The position numbers were made by a program, and so were the translations under genes. Below the pieces are notes generated by a model that was given only the letters and a program-made list of their open reading frames with translations, did no database searches and had not been told where the DNA came from. A stretch of DNA of 64,000 nt from Burkholderiaceae bacterium (GTDB lineage Bacteria; Pseudomonadota; Gammaproteobacteria; Burkholderiales; Burkholderiaceae_E): positions 1-64,000 of the forward strand of contig JAJTYR010000014.1 of assembly GCA_021463505.1 (NCBI GenBank), in the 5' to 3' direction. Each line of letters begins with the position of its first letter. Position 1 is the stretch's first letter. This document shows, one piece after another, positions 9,308 through 18,022 of this stretch.

Positions 9308-10242
9308 GCGGCGAGATCGACGTTGCCGCCGCTGACGACGATGCCCACGCGTCGGCCGCGCCAACCGGGCGCCGCGGCGAACGCGCCGGCGGCAGCGAGG
9401 CACCCGGTGGGCTCGACCACCATCTTCATCCGCTCGGCGAAAAAGCGCATCGCCTGCACCAGCTCCCGGTCGGCGACGGTGAGCACGTCGCGCACCCGCT
9501 CGCGGATGACCGGAAAAGTCAGCTCGCCCAGATGCGTGGTCATCGCGCCGTCGGCGATCGTCCTGGGCACCGCGATGGTCACGATGCGGCCCGCGCGCAG
9601 CGACTGTCGGCCGTCGTCGCCCGCCTCGGGTTCCACACCGTAGACCGCGCAGTCCGGTGCCATCTGCCGCGCCGCGAGTGCGCAGCCCGCGAGCAGTCCG
9701 CCACCGCCCAGGCAGACGAACAGTGCGTCGAGGGCGCCCACCTCCTCGAACAACTCGAGCGCCGCAGTGCCCTGGCCGGCGATCACGTCGGTGTGGTCGT
9801 ACGGAGGGATCAGCGTGGCGCCGCGTTCGCGGGCGATGCGGCGTGTGAGCGCCTCGCGATCCTCGGTGAAGCGGTCGTAGGCGACGATCTCGCCGCCGTA
9901 GTCGCGGGTGGCAGCGAGCTTGGCGGCTGGCGCATCCGAGGGCATCACGATCGTTGCCGTCACGCCGAGTTCGCGCGCCGCCAGTGCGATCGCCTGTGCG
10001 TGATTGCCCGACGAGAACGTGACCACGCCCGCGCGCTGTTGCGTCGGCGACAGCCTGGCGATCGCGTTGAACGCGCCGCGGAACTTGAACGCCCCCGTCC
10101 GCTGGAAGTTCTCGCACTTGAAGAAGAGCGACGCGCCGGCGCGCGCGTCGGCGGTGGCCGAGCGCAGCACCGGCGTGCGGTTGGCGTGGCCACGCAGCCG
10201 CTCGGCGGCGGCCTGGACGTCGACGAAAACGGGCAGGGACAT
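9280..10242 (-). CDS. PLP-dependent serine/threonine dehydratase or racemase family enzyme
   Basis: A 320-residue fold-type II PLP enzyme. Lys53 in GAFKFRGA is the Schiff-base lysine, SSGNHAQ (77-83) contacts the substrate, the glycine loop GGGGLLAG (179-186) binds the PLP phosphate, and SGGNVD near the C-terminus completes the site. The short length without a C-terminal ACT domain separates it from biosynthetic IlvA. It fits the catabolic threonine dehydratase / serine racemase / threo-3-hydroxyaspartate ammonia-lyase group, which cannot be split reliably by motif. Its stop codon lies within the end of the convergent TRAP permease gene. The exporter gene lies 42 bp downstream. Confidence 0.85.
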   Translation of the reverse strand: MSLPVFVDVQAAAERLRGHANRTPVLRSATADARAGASLFFKCENFQRTGAFKFRGAFNAIARLSPTQQRAGVVTFSSGNHAQAIALAARELGVTATIVMPSDAPAAKLAATRDYGGEIVAYDRFTEDREALTRRIARERGATLIPPYDHTDVIAGQGTAALELFEEVGALDALFVCLGGGGLLAGCALAARQMAPDCAVYGVEPEAGDDGRQSLRAGRIVTIAVPRTIADGAMTTHLGELTFPVIRERVRDVLTVADRELVQAMRFFAERMKMVVEPTGCLAAAGAFAAAPGWRGRRVGIVVSGGNVDLAAYAGWIGSG

Positions 10243-10284
10243 GGCGTGGCGCGAAGAGCAGGCGGGCGTGCGCGGGGGCGAGCG

Positions 10285-11046
10285 CTACAGGAGCAGTCTG
10301 GCCAGGTTGGTGCACAGCAGCGCGACCGCTGCCACGAACAGCGCACCCAGTGCCACCTGCTGATAAGTGCGTTCGCTTGCATGCCGGAACAGCCATGCAC
10401 CGAACACGCCTCCGCCGAAGAACACCGGGACGAGGTATGCCGCGCTGCTCGCGCCGTCGAAGCCCAGCAGGCCGAAGAGCAGCATCGAGCCGACCGCGGC
10501 CAGCTGCGCGACCCCCGACACGACGATCAGGTCGGCACGCTTGTGCCGCGCCGGCTCGCGTCCGGCGAGGATGTACAGCACCAGCGGTGGCCCGCCGATC
10601 GAACCGAAGCCGGTCAGGAACCCCGACATCACGCCGGCTGCGGTCTCCCCGCGCCTGCCGCGTGGCAGCGGCACGGCTGTTCCGCGCCACATGAGTCCGG
10701 CCATCGCGACGACCGCCGCGCTGATCGCCAGGTTGCTCACGAGCGGGTCCAGTTCGCGCAACGCATAGTGCCCCGCGGGAATCGCGACGAGCGCCGACAG
10801 ACCCATCGTCACCAGACGGTCTCGGGTGGTGTGTGCCAGGCTCGACGGCACCAGCATCAGTGTCGCCAGGGCCTCGAGCAGGGTGCCGATCGCCACGGCC
10901 GGGACCGGTCCCATCGTGAGCCCCAGGACCGGCACGAGCAGCAACGACGAGCCGAAGCCCGAGAAGCCCCGCAGGAGTCCGGCCGCAAGGGTGAACGCCA
11001 GGATCACCGCGATCTGGATCCCCCCGAGGCCCGCAAACCCCGTCAT
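10285..11046 (-). CDS. Sulfite exporter TauE/SafE (TSUP) family protein
   Basis: A 253-residue membrane protein with about 7-8 hydrophobic segments and the twin half-repeat of the TSUP family: GLLRGFSGFGSSLLLVPVLG near the start and SGFLTGFGSIGGPPLVLYIL in the middle. TSUP proteins move sulfite, sulfoacetate, sulfolactate or related anions across the inner membrane; the substrate here is unknown. I placed the start at the ATG at 11046, just before the first repeat. The gene lies between the dehydratase (42 bp downstream) and the HIT gene (20 bp upstream), all on the minus strand, so the three probably form an operon read from the promoter in front of the HIT gene. Confidence 0.85.
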   Translation of the reverse strand: MTGFAGLGGIQIAVILAFTLAAGLLRGFSGFGSSLLLVPVLGLTMGPVPAVAIGTLLEALATLMLVPSSLAHTTRDRLVTMGLSALVAIPAGHYALRELDPLVSNLAISAAVVAMAGLMWRGTAVPLPRGRRGETAAGVMSGFLTGFGSIGGPPLVLYILAGREPARHKRADLIVVSGVAQLAAVGSMLLFGLLGFDGASSAAYLVPVFFGGGVFGAWLFRHASERTYQQVALGALFVAAVALLCTNLARLLL

Positions 11047-11066
11047 GTCGTCCGGCAAGCCGGGCT

Positions 11067-11492
11067 TCAGGCGTCGGTGCGTTCGGAAGCCCGGACGCGA
11101 ATGCGCGCAGCCATCGCCTGCAGCGCCTCGAACGGCGGGTCGCGGCGCGGCCAGCCGAGCGTGACCGCGTCGCCCTGGCGCCGCGGCAGCACGTGCAGGT
11201 GCAGGTGTGCCACCGTCTGCCAGCCGGCGACACGGTTGGCCTGCAGGAGGGTCACGCCGTCGGCGGCGAACTCGCGTTCCACCGCGATCGCAATGCGGCG
11301 CGCTGCGCGCATCAGCGCCGCGGCCGTCTCTTCGTCGGCGTCCATCAGCGTTTCGTAGGGGTGGATCGACGCCACGATCACGTGCCCGTCGTTGACCTGG
11401 CCCGCGTCCATGAACGCGAACACGCGCCCGTCTTCGTAGACGCGCGCGCACGGCAGTTCGCCGGAGTGCAATTTCTCGAAAATCGTCGGCAT
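11067..11492 (-). CDS. HIT family protein
   Basis: A 141-residue histidine-triad nucleotide-binding protein. The catalytic triad HLHLHV is present near residues 97-102, and the fold begins with the conserved IFEKLHSGELPCARVYED segment. HIT proteins hydrolyse nucleoside phosphoramidates or adenylated compounds; the exact substrate of this branch is not defined. Two adjacent ATG codons (11495 and 11492) are possible starts. The gene is divergent from serA; the 68-71 bp between them holds a duplicated AATACCCG element. Confidence 0.9.
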   Translation of the reverse strand: MPTIFEKLHSGELPCARVYEDGRVFAFMDAGQVNDGHVIVASIHPYETLMDADEETAAALMRAARRIAIAVEREFAADGVTLLQANRVAGWQTVAHLHLHVLPRRQGDAVTLGWPRRDPPFEALQAMAARIRVRASERTDA

Positions 11493-11514
11493 CATCGGGC
11501 TCCCGGGCTGCAAC

Positions 11515-11539
11515 AATACCCGTACTGGAAGAATACCCG
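11515..11539. repeat. Direct repeat in the hit-serA intergenic region
   Basis: AATACCCG occurs at 11515-11522 and again at 11532-11539, 17 bp apart start to start, in the 71-bp region between the divergent HIT and serA genes. Duplicated octamers in a divergent promoter region are candidates for a regulator site; no regulator can be named. Confidence 0.4.
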
Positions 11540-11551
11540 AGCGACGATCCC

Positions 11552-11557
11552 TACAAT
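11552..11557 (+). promoter_or_regulatory. -10-like hexamer before serA (putative leaderless)
   Basis: TACAAT lies exactly 6 nt before the ATG of serA at 11564 and matches the sigma-70 -10 at 5 of 6 positions. No Shine-Dalgarno sequence fits in the gap. No convincing -35 is seen; the upstream AATACCCG repeats occupy that region. Confidence 0.45.
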
Positions 11558-11563
11558 TTCGGG

Positions 11564-12814
11564 ATGACGCCTCCATCTCCGCCTCCCGCCCGCCTCTCCG
11601 TCCCGAAAGAAAAACTGAAGTTCGTCCTGCTCGAGGGCATCCACGCCACGGCCCTCGAGACCCTTCGCGCCGACGGTTACACCCACATCGAAACGTACCG
11701 GCAGTCGCTGTCGGGTGACGAACTGCTGCACGCGATCGGGGGGGCGCACTTCGTGGGCATCCGGTCGCGCACGCAACTCACCGAAAGCGTGATCGCCGCG
11801 GCGCCCCGGCTCAACGCGATCGGCTGCTTCTGCATCGGCACCAACCAGGTCGACCTCGGGGCGGCCGCACGCCGCGGCATCCCGGTGTTCAACGCGCCGT
11901 TCTCCAACACCCGCAGCGTCGCCGAACTGGTGCTGGGCGAGATCATCATGCTGATGCGCGGCATTCCGGCGAAGAACGCGAAGCTGCATCGCAATGGCTG
12001 GGAGAAGAGTGCGGCCGGCTCGTTCGAGGTGCGCGGCAAGACGCTGGGCATCGTCGGCTACGGCCACATCGGCACGCAGACCGGCATCCTGGCCGAGCAG
12101 CTCGGCATGTCGGTGCTGTTCCACGACATCGAGAAGAAGCTGCCGCTGGGCAACGCGCGGCAGGCCGCTTCGCTCGACGCGCTGCTCGCCGAATCCGACG
12201 TGGTCACGCTGCATGTGCCGGCCACTGCGGCCACGAAGAACATGATCACCGTGGCGCAGCTGGCGAAGATGAAGCGCGGCGCCCACCTGATCAACGCCTC
12301 GCGCGGCAACGTGATCGACATCGACGCGCTGGCCGCCGCGCTCGAAAGCGGGCATCTGCGCGGTGCCGCGATCGACGTGTTCCCGGTGGAACCGAAGGGC
12401 AACGAGGGCGTGTTCGAGTCGCCGCTCACGCGCTTCGACAACGTGATCCTCACGCCGCACATCGGCGGCTCCACCTCGGAAGCGCAGGCGAACATCGGCG
12501 GCGAGGTGGCCGCGAAGCTGCTGCGCTACAGCGACAACGGCTCCACCGTCACCGCGGTGAACTTTCCCGAGGTGTCGCTGCCCGAGCACACCGGCAAGTG
12601 CCGCCTGCTGCACATCCATCGCAACGTACCGGGTATCATCGCGCGCATCAACGAGCGCTTCTCGCGCGCCGGCATCAACATCGCCGCCCAGTACCTGCAG
12701 ACCGACGCGCTGCTGGGCTACGTGGTGATCGACGTCGACGCGGCGGCCAGCCAGGTCGCGCTCGACGAGATCAGCGCGATCGACGGAACGATCCGCTGCC
12801 GCATCCTGTACTGA
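11564..12814 (+). CDS. serA: D-3-phosphoglycerate dehydrogenase
   Basis: A 416-residue enzyme that oxidises 3-phosphoglycerate to 3-phosphohydroxypyruvate, the first step of serine synthesis. The layout is that of the E. coli-type short SerA: substrate domain at both ends of an NAD domain (GIVGYGHIGTQ at 163-173, and HIGGSTSEAQANIG, carrying the catalytic histidine, near 304-317) and a C-terminal ACT domain from about residue 345 (LLHIHRNVPGIIARINERFS) that binds serine for feedback inhibition. The N-terminal dozen residues (PSPPPARLS) are unstructured. Followed 14 bp later by the NnrS gene. Confidence 0.95.
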   Translation: MTPPSPPPARLSVPKEKLKFVLLEGIHATALETLRADGYTHIETYRQSLSGDELLHAIGGAHFVGIRSRTQLTESVIAAAPRLNAIGCFCIGTNQVDLGAAARRGIPVFNAPFSNTRSVAELVLGEIIMLMRGIPAKNAKLHRNGWEKSAAGSFEVRGKTLGIVGYGHIGTQTGILAEQLGMSVLFHDIEKKLPLGNARQAASLDALLAESDVVTLHVPATAATKNMITVAQLAKMKRGAHLINASRGNVIDIDALAAALESGHLRGAAIDVFPVEPKGNEGVFESPLTRFDNVILTPHIGGSTSEAQANIGGEVAAKLLRYSDNGSTVTAVNFPEVSLPEHTGKCRLLHIHRNVPGIIARINERFSRAGINIAAQYLQTDALLGYVVIDVDAAASQVALDEISAIDGTIRCRILY

Positions 12815-12828
12815 TTTCCCGGACCGAA

Positions 12829-14028
12829 ATGGACGAATTGCAGTTGAAGCGACCGGGCAAGGCGGCCGCGCCGCCCGCGGTGCCGGCGTTTGCGTTGTGG
12901 CAGCTGGGGTTCCGGCCGTTCTACCTGCTGGCGAGCATCTTCGCGGTGCTCAGCGTCGGCCTGTGGACACTGCAGTACTCGGGCTGGCTGGGCGGCGCCT
13001 TGCTGAAGGGGCCGCTGTGGCACGGCCACGAGATGCTGTTCGGCTACACGGTGGCGGTGATCGCCGGGTTCCTGCTCACTGCCGTGCGCAACTGGACCGG
13101 CCTGCCCACGCCCGACGGGGCACCGCTGGCCGCACTGGCAGCGTTGTGGGTGGCCGGGCGCATTCTCGTGCTCACGCCCTGGAGCCTGGCCGCCGCGCTG
13201 GTCGACGCCGCCTTCCCGTTCGCGGTCGCCGCGGCGATCGCCCGGCCGATCGTGCGTTCGCGCAACCGGCGCAACTACTTCTTCGTCGTGCTGCTCGCGC
13301 TGCTCGGCGTGATCACGCTGGCCGCGCACGCGGCGCTGAACGGGGTCATCGACGTGGCGCCGCGTTTCGCGCTGCAGCTGGCGCTCGACGTCGTGCTGTT
13401 CGTCATGACGGTGATGGCCGGGCGCGTCGTGCCGATGTTCACCAACAACGGCGTGCCGGGCACCAATGCCACGCGCCGCCCGTGGATCGAGCGGCTGGCA
13501 CTCGGATCGATCATTGCGCTGTTCCTCGCCGACCACGTGCCGGCGATGCCGGCACTGGCCGGGGTGGTGGCGCTGGTCGCGGCGATCGTGCACGCGGCGC
13601 GGCTGGCGTTGTGGCAGGGCTGGCGCACGCTGCGCACGCCACTGGTGTGGGTGCTGCACCTGGCGTACGCCTGGATCGTGGTTCACCTGCTGCTGCGCGC
13701 ACTGGCCGCCGCCGGGTGGGTGGCCGAACCACTGGCGCTGCATGCGCTCACGGTGGGCGCGATCGGTGGCCTCACCATCGGCATGATCACGCGCACCGCA
13801 CGCGGGCACACCGCGCGCCCGCTGAAGGCCGACGGCTACGAGACCACCGCCTACCTGCTGGTGTTCGCCGCGGCGCTGGCGCGGGTGTTCGGGCCGATGC
13901 TGCTGCCCGGCCAGTACCTGGCCTGCGTGCAGGTCTCGGGCCTGCTGTGGGTGGCCGGCTTCGGGCTCTACGTGGTGCGCTACTGGCCGGTGCTCACACG
14001 CCCGCGTCTGGACGGCAAGCCGGGCTAG
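12829..14028 (+). CDS. NnrS family protein
   Basis: A 399-residue inner-membrane protein with about 12 hydrophobic segments. Family markers are the N-terminal FRPFYLLASIFAVLSV, the WHGHEMLFGYTVAVIAGFLLT block (about residues 64-84) with its conserved histidines, GRVVPMFTNNGVPG in the middle and GMITRTARGHTARPL near residue 325. NnrS is a haem- and copper-containing membrane protein that protects against nitrosative stress during denitrification in several proteobacteria. It sits 14 bp after serA without its own obvious promoter, an unusual partner; a denitrification-type group at the right edge of the window also contains related genes. The ATG at 12829 has a weak GGACCGAA upstream. Confidence 0.88.
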   Translation: MDELQLKRPGKAAAPPAVPAFALWQLGFRPFYLLASIFAVLSVGLWTLQYSGWLGGALLKGPLWHGHEMLFGYTVAVIAGFLLTAVRNWTGLPTPDGAPLAALAALWVAGRILVLTPWSLAAALVDAAFPFAVAAAIARPIVRSRNRRNYFFVVLLALLGVITLAAHAALNGVIDVAPRFALQLALDVVLFVMTVMAGRVVPMFTNNGVPGTNATRRPWIERLALGSIIALFLADHVPAMPALAGVVALVAAIVHAARLALWQGWRTLRTPLVWVLHLAYAWIVVHLLLRALAAAGWVAEPLALHALTVGAIGGLTIGMITRTARGHTARPLKADGYETTAYLLVFAAALARVFGPMLLPGQYLACVQVSGLLWVAGFGLYVVRYWPVLTRPRLDGKPG

Positions 14029-14161
14029 GCCTGTTCACACTACGATCGTCCCCGCGCACTGGCGGGCGGCGCCGCCTCGGCGGGCGCCCGGCGCCGTCGC
14101 CGATCGGGGTGCGCGGCGCGGGTACCATTGCGGCTTCCGACCCCTCTTTCCGAACGGACCC

Positions 14162-15583
14162 ATGGACCCGCAACGCACCCGCATCGAGCACGACCTGATC
14201 GGCGATCGCGACGTTCCCGACGCCGCCTATTACGGCGTGCACACGCTGCGTGCGCTCGAAAATTTTCCGATCAGCGACACGCCGATCTCGATCTATCCGG
14301 AGCTGATCCGCGCGCTGGCCTGCATCAAGCAGGCCGCGGCCGTGGCCAACAACGAACTCGGCCTGCTCGACGACGAGCGCACCCGCCTGATCGTGAGTGC
14401 CTGCGAGGAGGTGCGCGAGGGCAGGCTGCACGAACAGTTCGTCGTCGACGTGATCCAGGGCGGAGCCGGCACCTCGACGAACATGAACGCCAACGAGGTG
14501 ATCTGCAACCGCGCGCTCGAACTGATGGGTCGCGTGCGTGGCGACTACGCGGCGCTGCACCCGATCGACCACGTCAACATGAGCCAGAGCACCAACGACG
14601 TCTACCCGACGGCCATCAAACTCGCCACCTGGTTCGGCATCGCGGGGCTGATCGAAGCCATGGAGACGCTGCGGCGCGCGTTCGCCGACAAGGCGCACGA
14701 ATTCACCGACGTGCTGAAGATGGGCCGCACCCAGCTGCAGGACGCCGTGCCGATGACGCTCGGCCAGGAGTTCACCACCTACGCGACGATGCTCGGCGAG
14801 GACCAGCAGCGGCTGCGCGAGGCGGCCGACCTGATCCGCGAAATCAACCTCGGCGCCACCGCCATCGGCACCGGCATCACCGCGCATCCCGACTACGCCG
14901 CGCTCGTCTGCAGGCGCCTCTCGGAGATCTCGGGTGTGCAGCTGATCACTGCGCCCGACCTGATCGAGGCGACCCAGGACTGCGGTGGCTTCGTGCAGCT
15001 CTCCGGCGTCCTCAAGCGCGTCGCAGTCAAATTGTCGAAGACCTGCAGCGACCTGCGGCTGCTGTCGTCGGGCCCGCGCGCGGGGTTGAACGAAATCGAC
15101 CTGCCGGCGATGCAGGCCGGCTCCTCCATCATGCCGGGCAAGGTGAACCCGGTGATCCCTGAAGTCGTCAACCAGATCGCCTACGAGGTCATCGGCAACG
15201 ACGTCACCATCACCTATGCGGCGGAAGCCGGCCAGCTGCAGCTCAACGCCTTCGAGCCGATCATCGCGCACAGCCTGTTCAAGAGCATCACGCACCTGCG
15301 CAACGGCTGCCTCACGCTGGCCGAGCGCTGCGTGCGCGGCATCACTGCCAACCGCGAGCGGCTGCGCGCGATGGTCGAGAATTCGATCGGCATCGTCACC
15401 GCGCTCAACCCGTACATCGGCTACGCCAATGCGAGCGCGGTCGCTGCCGAAGCGCACGCCACCGGCGGTTCGGTCTACCGGATCGTGCTCGAACGCGGAT
15501 TGATGTCGCGCGAGGAACTCGACCGCGTCATGCGCCCCGAGGAACTGACGCGTCCACAGCCGATCCGCACGCTGGCGAAGTGA
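14162..15583 (+). CDS. aspA: Aspartate ammonia-lyase
   Basis: A 473-residue class II fumarase/aspartase superfamily enzyme that interconverts aspartate and fumarate plus ammonia. The superfamily signature GSSIMPGKVN is at 320-329 and its first serine in the mobile loop acts as the general base. GAGTSTNMNANEV (101-113) and SQSTNDVYPT (141-150) form the rest of the tetrameric active site and resemble AspA rather than FumC. The 133-bp region upstream contains only GC-rich palindromic sequence and no clear ribosome binding site. It ends 13 bp from the convergent OsmC gene. Confidence 0.93.
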   Translation: MDPQRTRIEHDLIGDRDVPDAAYYGVHTLRALENFPISDTPISIYPELIRALACIKQAAAVANNELGLLDDERTRLIVSACEEVREGRLHEQFVVDVIQGGAGTSTNMNANEVICNRALELMGRVRGDYAALHPIDHVNMSQSTNDVYPTAIKLATWFGIAGLIEAMETLRRAFADKAHEFTDVLKMGRTQLQDAVPMTLGQEFTTYATMLGEDQQRLREAADLIREINLGATAIGTGITAHPDYAALVCRRLSEISGVQLITAPDLIEATQDCGGFVQLSGVLKRVAVKLSKTCSDLRLLSSGPRAGLNEIDLPAMQAGSSIMPGKVNPVIPEVVNQIAYEVIGNDVTITYAAEAGQLQLNAFEPIIAHSLFKSITHLRNGCLTLAERCVRGITANRERLRAMVENSIGIVTALNPYIGYANASAVAAEAHATGGSVYRIVLERGLMSREELDRVMRPEELTRPQPIRTLAK

Positions 15584-15596
15584 GTGCGGCGCGCCG

Positions 15597-16043
15597 CTAA
15601 TTCAGCTTCGTGCCCTGCGAATCGAAGACCTCGACGGCCACCGGGATGCCCGCAGCGACGCTCTGCGTGACGGTGCAGAACTGCTCGAACTGGCCGAGCA
15701 CGCGATCGAGGTGCGCGAGCGAGGCGCCCGGCACGCCCAGCGTCAGGCGCACCCGCAATGCGAGCACGCGCAACCGGTTCTCGGCGTTGCGGCCGATCTC
15801 GGCGATGACTTCGGCCGACAGCGGTTCGGGCGCCTGCTTGAACTTGCGCAGCGCGAACAGCAGCGAACTGGACAGGCAGTTGCCCACCGCCGACGCGAGC
15901 AACTCGATCGGCGAGGGGCCGGCCCCCTGGCCAAGGGGCGGCGGCTCGTCGCCGACGATGGCCGGCACACCGGCGCCGTAGCGCACCTCGAACTGGTAAT
16001 CGTGGCGTTGCGCCAGGCGTACGGTCACGTTTTCGGCACTCAT
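15597..16043 (-). CDS. OsmC family protein
   Basis: A 148-residue OsmC/Ohr-fold protein. The redox-active thiols of peroxide-reducing members are visible as Cys57 in GNCLSSSLLFAL and Cys123 in the QFEQFCTVTQSV segment, so a thiol-dependent peroxidase activity is possible, although many OsmC relatives are uncharacterised. The start at 16043 gives the usual N-terminus leading directly to the first beta strand. The gene lies 37 bp downstream of the GST gene on the same strand and both deal with thiol chemistry, so they may be cotranscribed. Confidence 0.85.
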   Translation of the reverse strand: MSAENVTVRLAQRHDYQFEVRYGAGVPAIVGDEPPPLGQGAGPSPIELLASAVGNCLSSSLLFALRKFKQAPEPLSAEVIAEIGRNAENRLRVLALRVRLTLGVPGASLAHLDRVLGQFEQFCTVTQSVAAGIPVAVEVFDSQGTKLN

Positions 16044-16080
16044 CGGCAGGATTCTCCCCGGTTGCTTCGGCTTCGATGAT

Positions 16081-16800
16081 TCAGCGCGACGCGCCCTGCG
16101 GTGCGCTGCGGTAGGGTTCGTAGAAAGGCAGGAAGTCGTGCTCGGCGAGCGCCGCATCGATCCACTCGCGCACCGCGACGCATTCGACGATGCGCCGCGC
16201 ATAGCCCACGCAGGCTGCGTCGAGCGGTACGCCGTAGGTGCGAAAGCGCAGCACCACCGGCGCGTAGAACGCGTCGGCGATGCCGAAGCTGCCGAACAGG
16301 AACGGCCCGCCCGAGACGGCGAGGCAGTCGTGCCACATCTGCGTGATGCGGGCGACGTCGGCGCGCAGCGCCGGATCTTCGGCCAGCGCGCGCTGGCCGA
16401 CCTGCGGCAGTTCGGCCTCCACGTTGAAGCCGAAGCGGCTGCGCAGCGCGGTGAAACCGGAGTGCATCTCGGCCGTGACCGAGCGCGCGCGCGCCCGCGA
16501 GACCGGCTGCGCCGGCCACAGGTGCAGCGCCGGGAAGCGCTCGGCGAGGAATTCGGCGATCGCCAGCGTGTCCCAGACGACAAGCGGGCTGCCGTCGACG
16601 ACCGCCCCGAGCACCGGGACCTTGCCGGTGGGGCTCACCACGGCGAGTCGCCGCTTGAACTCGGAGTCGGGCGCCTGCGAATCGAAGCGCACCATCACCT
16701 CGTCGAAGTCGATACCGGCCTGGCGCATCAGCACCCACGGGCGCATCGACCACGACGAGTAGTTCCGGTTGCCGATGTAGAGCGTCAACGCCGTGCCCAT
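16081..16800 (-). CDS. Glutathione S-transferase family protein
   Basis: A 239-residue cytosolic glutathione S-transferase. The N-terminal thioredoxin-like domain contains LYIGNRNYSSWSMRPWVLM, where the tyrosine/serine pair near residues 13-15 is the usual catalytic position in this branch, followed by SPTGKVPVL and the glutathione-contacting DTLAIAEFLAERF. A helical C-terminal domain follows from about residue 90. The reaction is unknown. The ATG at 16800 is chosen because the thioredoxin strand starts a few residues later; 29 additional in-frame upstream residues have no family similarity. It is divergent from the patatin-like gene. Confidence 0.88.
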   Translation of the reverse strand: MGTALTLYIGNRNYSSWSMRPWVLMRQAGIDFDEVMVRFDSQAPDSEFKRRLAVVSPTGKVPVLGAVVDGSPLVVWDTLAIAEFLAERFPALHLWPAQPVSRARARSVTAEMHSGFTALRSRFGFNVEAELPQVGQRALAEDPALRADVARITQMWHDCLAVSGGPFLFGSFGIADAFYAPVVLRFRTYGVPLDAACVGYARRIVECVAVREWIDAALAEHDFLPFYEPYRSAPQGASR

Positions 16801-16892
16801 CGCCACTGCCCCCGTTCCCTTATCATCCGCCCGAGCCTCGCCGTGCGGCCCGTGGATCGTATCTCCGCGTTCGCCGGCATCGTCCATTATCC

Positions 16893-17975
16893 ATGAGCCT
16901 CACGCGCCAACCATCACGCCGCCGCAAGCGCATCGATCTCGCCCTGCAGGGAGGTGGCGCGCACGGCGCCTTCACCTGGGGCGTGCTCGATCGACTGCTC
17001 GAAGACGATCGGCTCGAGATCAGTGCGATCAGCGGCTCGAGCGCCGGCGCGATGAACGCCGTGCTGCTGGCCGCTGGCCTGATGGCGGGAGGGCGCCGCG
17101 AGGCGCGCGAGATGCTGCGCACGTTCTGGGTCGGCATGGGCGCCTCCGCGCAGCTCAATCCGCTCAACGGCGGCCTGTTCGGCACGCTGTTCGGCAGCGC
17201 CACGAGCTGGTCGCCGCTGGGCCAGTACCTCGATCTGGCCACGCGCGTTCTCTCGCCATACCAGTTCAACCCGCTGAACCTGAATCCGCTGCGCCGGATG
17301 ATCGCCGAGGCGGTCGATTTCGACGCGGTGCGGCGCTGCGACCGGATCGAACTGTTCATTGGCGCCACGCACGTGCGTTCGGGCCGGCTGCGGGTGTTCC
17401 GCAACCCCGAGTTGAGCGTCGACGTCGTGCTGGCATCGACCTGCCTGCCGATGCTGTTCCAGGCAGTCGAGATCGACGGCGAGGCCTACTGGGACGGCGG
17501 CTACATGGGCAATCCGACCTTGCTGCCGCTGATCGACGAGGACACCGCCAACGACGTGCTGCTGGTGCAGGTGAACCCGATCGAGCGCGACGAGGTGCCG
17601 ACGCGCGCACCGGAAATTCTCGCACGTATCGACGAGATCACCTTCAACGGCAGCCTGATCAGGGAGATGCGCACGATCGCGCTGCTCAAGCGGCTGCTGC
17701 GCGACGAAGGCCGGCCGATCGAGCGCTATCGCGAGCCGCTGTTCCAGCGCGTTCACGATCTGCGGCTGCACCGGCTCGACGGCGGCGCCGAGCTGGCGCA
17801 GGCGGGCGACAGCAGCCGGCTGTCGACCGACCCGGCGACGCTGCGACGCCTGCACCACCTGGGGTCGGCGGCGGCCGCCGCCTGGCTTGCGCACAACTTC
17901 TCGCACATCGGCCGCCGCTCGACGCTCGATCTGGTGCGCGAATTCTCCGGCGAGTCGTGGCACCACCGCCTCTGA
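16893..17975 (+). CDS. Patatin-like phospholipase
   Basis: A 360-residue serine lipid hydrolase. The catalytic dyad is present: Ser50 in the nucleophile elbow GSSAG (48-52) and Asp201 in DGG (201-203). The oxyanion loop QGGGAHGAF is at about 19-27. Bacterial patatin-like proteins release fatty acids from membrane lipids or polyhydroxyalkanoate; which applies here is unknown. There is no signal peptide. The last 100 residues (Arg/Leu/His-rich) lie beyond the patatin domain. gshA starts 47 bp downstream. Confidence 0.9.
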   Translation: MSLTRQPSRRRKRIDLALQGGGAHGAFTWGVLDRLLEDDRLEISAISGSSAGAMNAVLLAAGLMAGGRREAREMLRTFWVGMGASAQLNPLNGGLFGTLFGSATSWSPLGQYLDLATRVLSPYQFNPLNLNPLRRMIAEAVDFDAVRRCDRIELFIGATHVRSGRLRVFRNPELSVDVVLASTCLPMLFQAVEIDGEAYWDGGYMGNPTLLPLIDEDTANDVLLVQVNPIERDEVPTRAPEILARIDEITFNGSLIREMRTIALLKRLLRDEGRPIERYREPLFQRVHDLRLHRLDGGAELAQAGDSSRLSTDPATLRRLHHLGSAAAAAWLAHNFSHIGRRSTLDLVREFSGESWHHRL

Positions 17976-18010
17976 CCAGGCGCCAGGCCGGTGCGGCACC
18001 GTCAAGCGGG

Positions 18011-18016
18011 TAAGAT
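18011..18016 (+). promoter_or_regulatory. -10-like hexamer before gshA (putative leaderless)
   Basis: TAAGAT lies 6 nt before the GTG start of gshA at 18023. There is no ribosome binding site in the gap and no clear -35. Confidence 0.3.
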
Positions 18017-18022
18017 CCGGCT

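Noticed and set aside
8462-11233. 923-codon open frame on the minus strand
   Set aside because: It covers TRAP permease, dehydratase and TSUP genes in the wrong phase; low-complexity Arg/Gly composition and no recognisable domain.
9256-11358. 700-codon open frame on the plus strand
   Set aside because: Antisense to the dehydratase, TSUP and HIT genes; repeated Arg/His/Ala composition fits a shadow.
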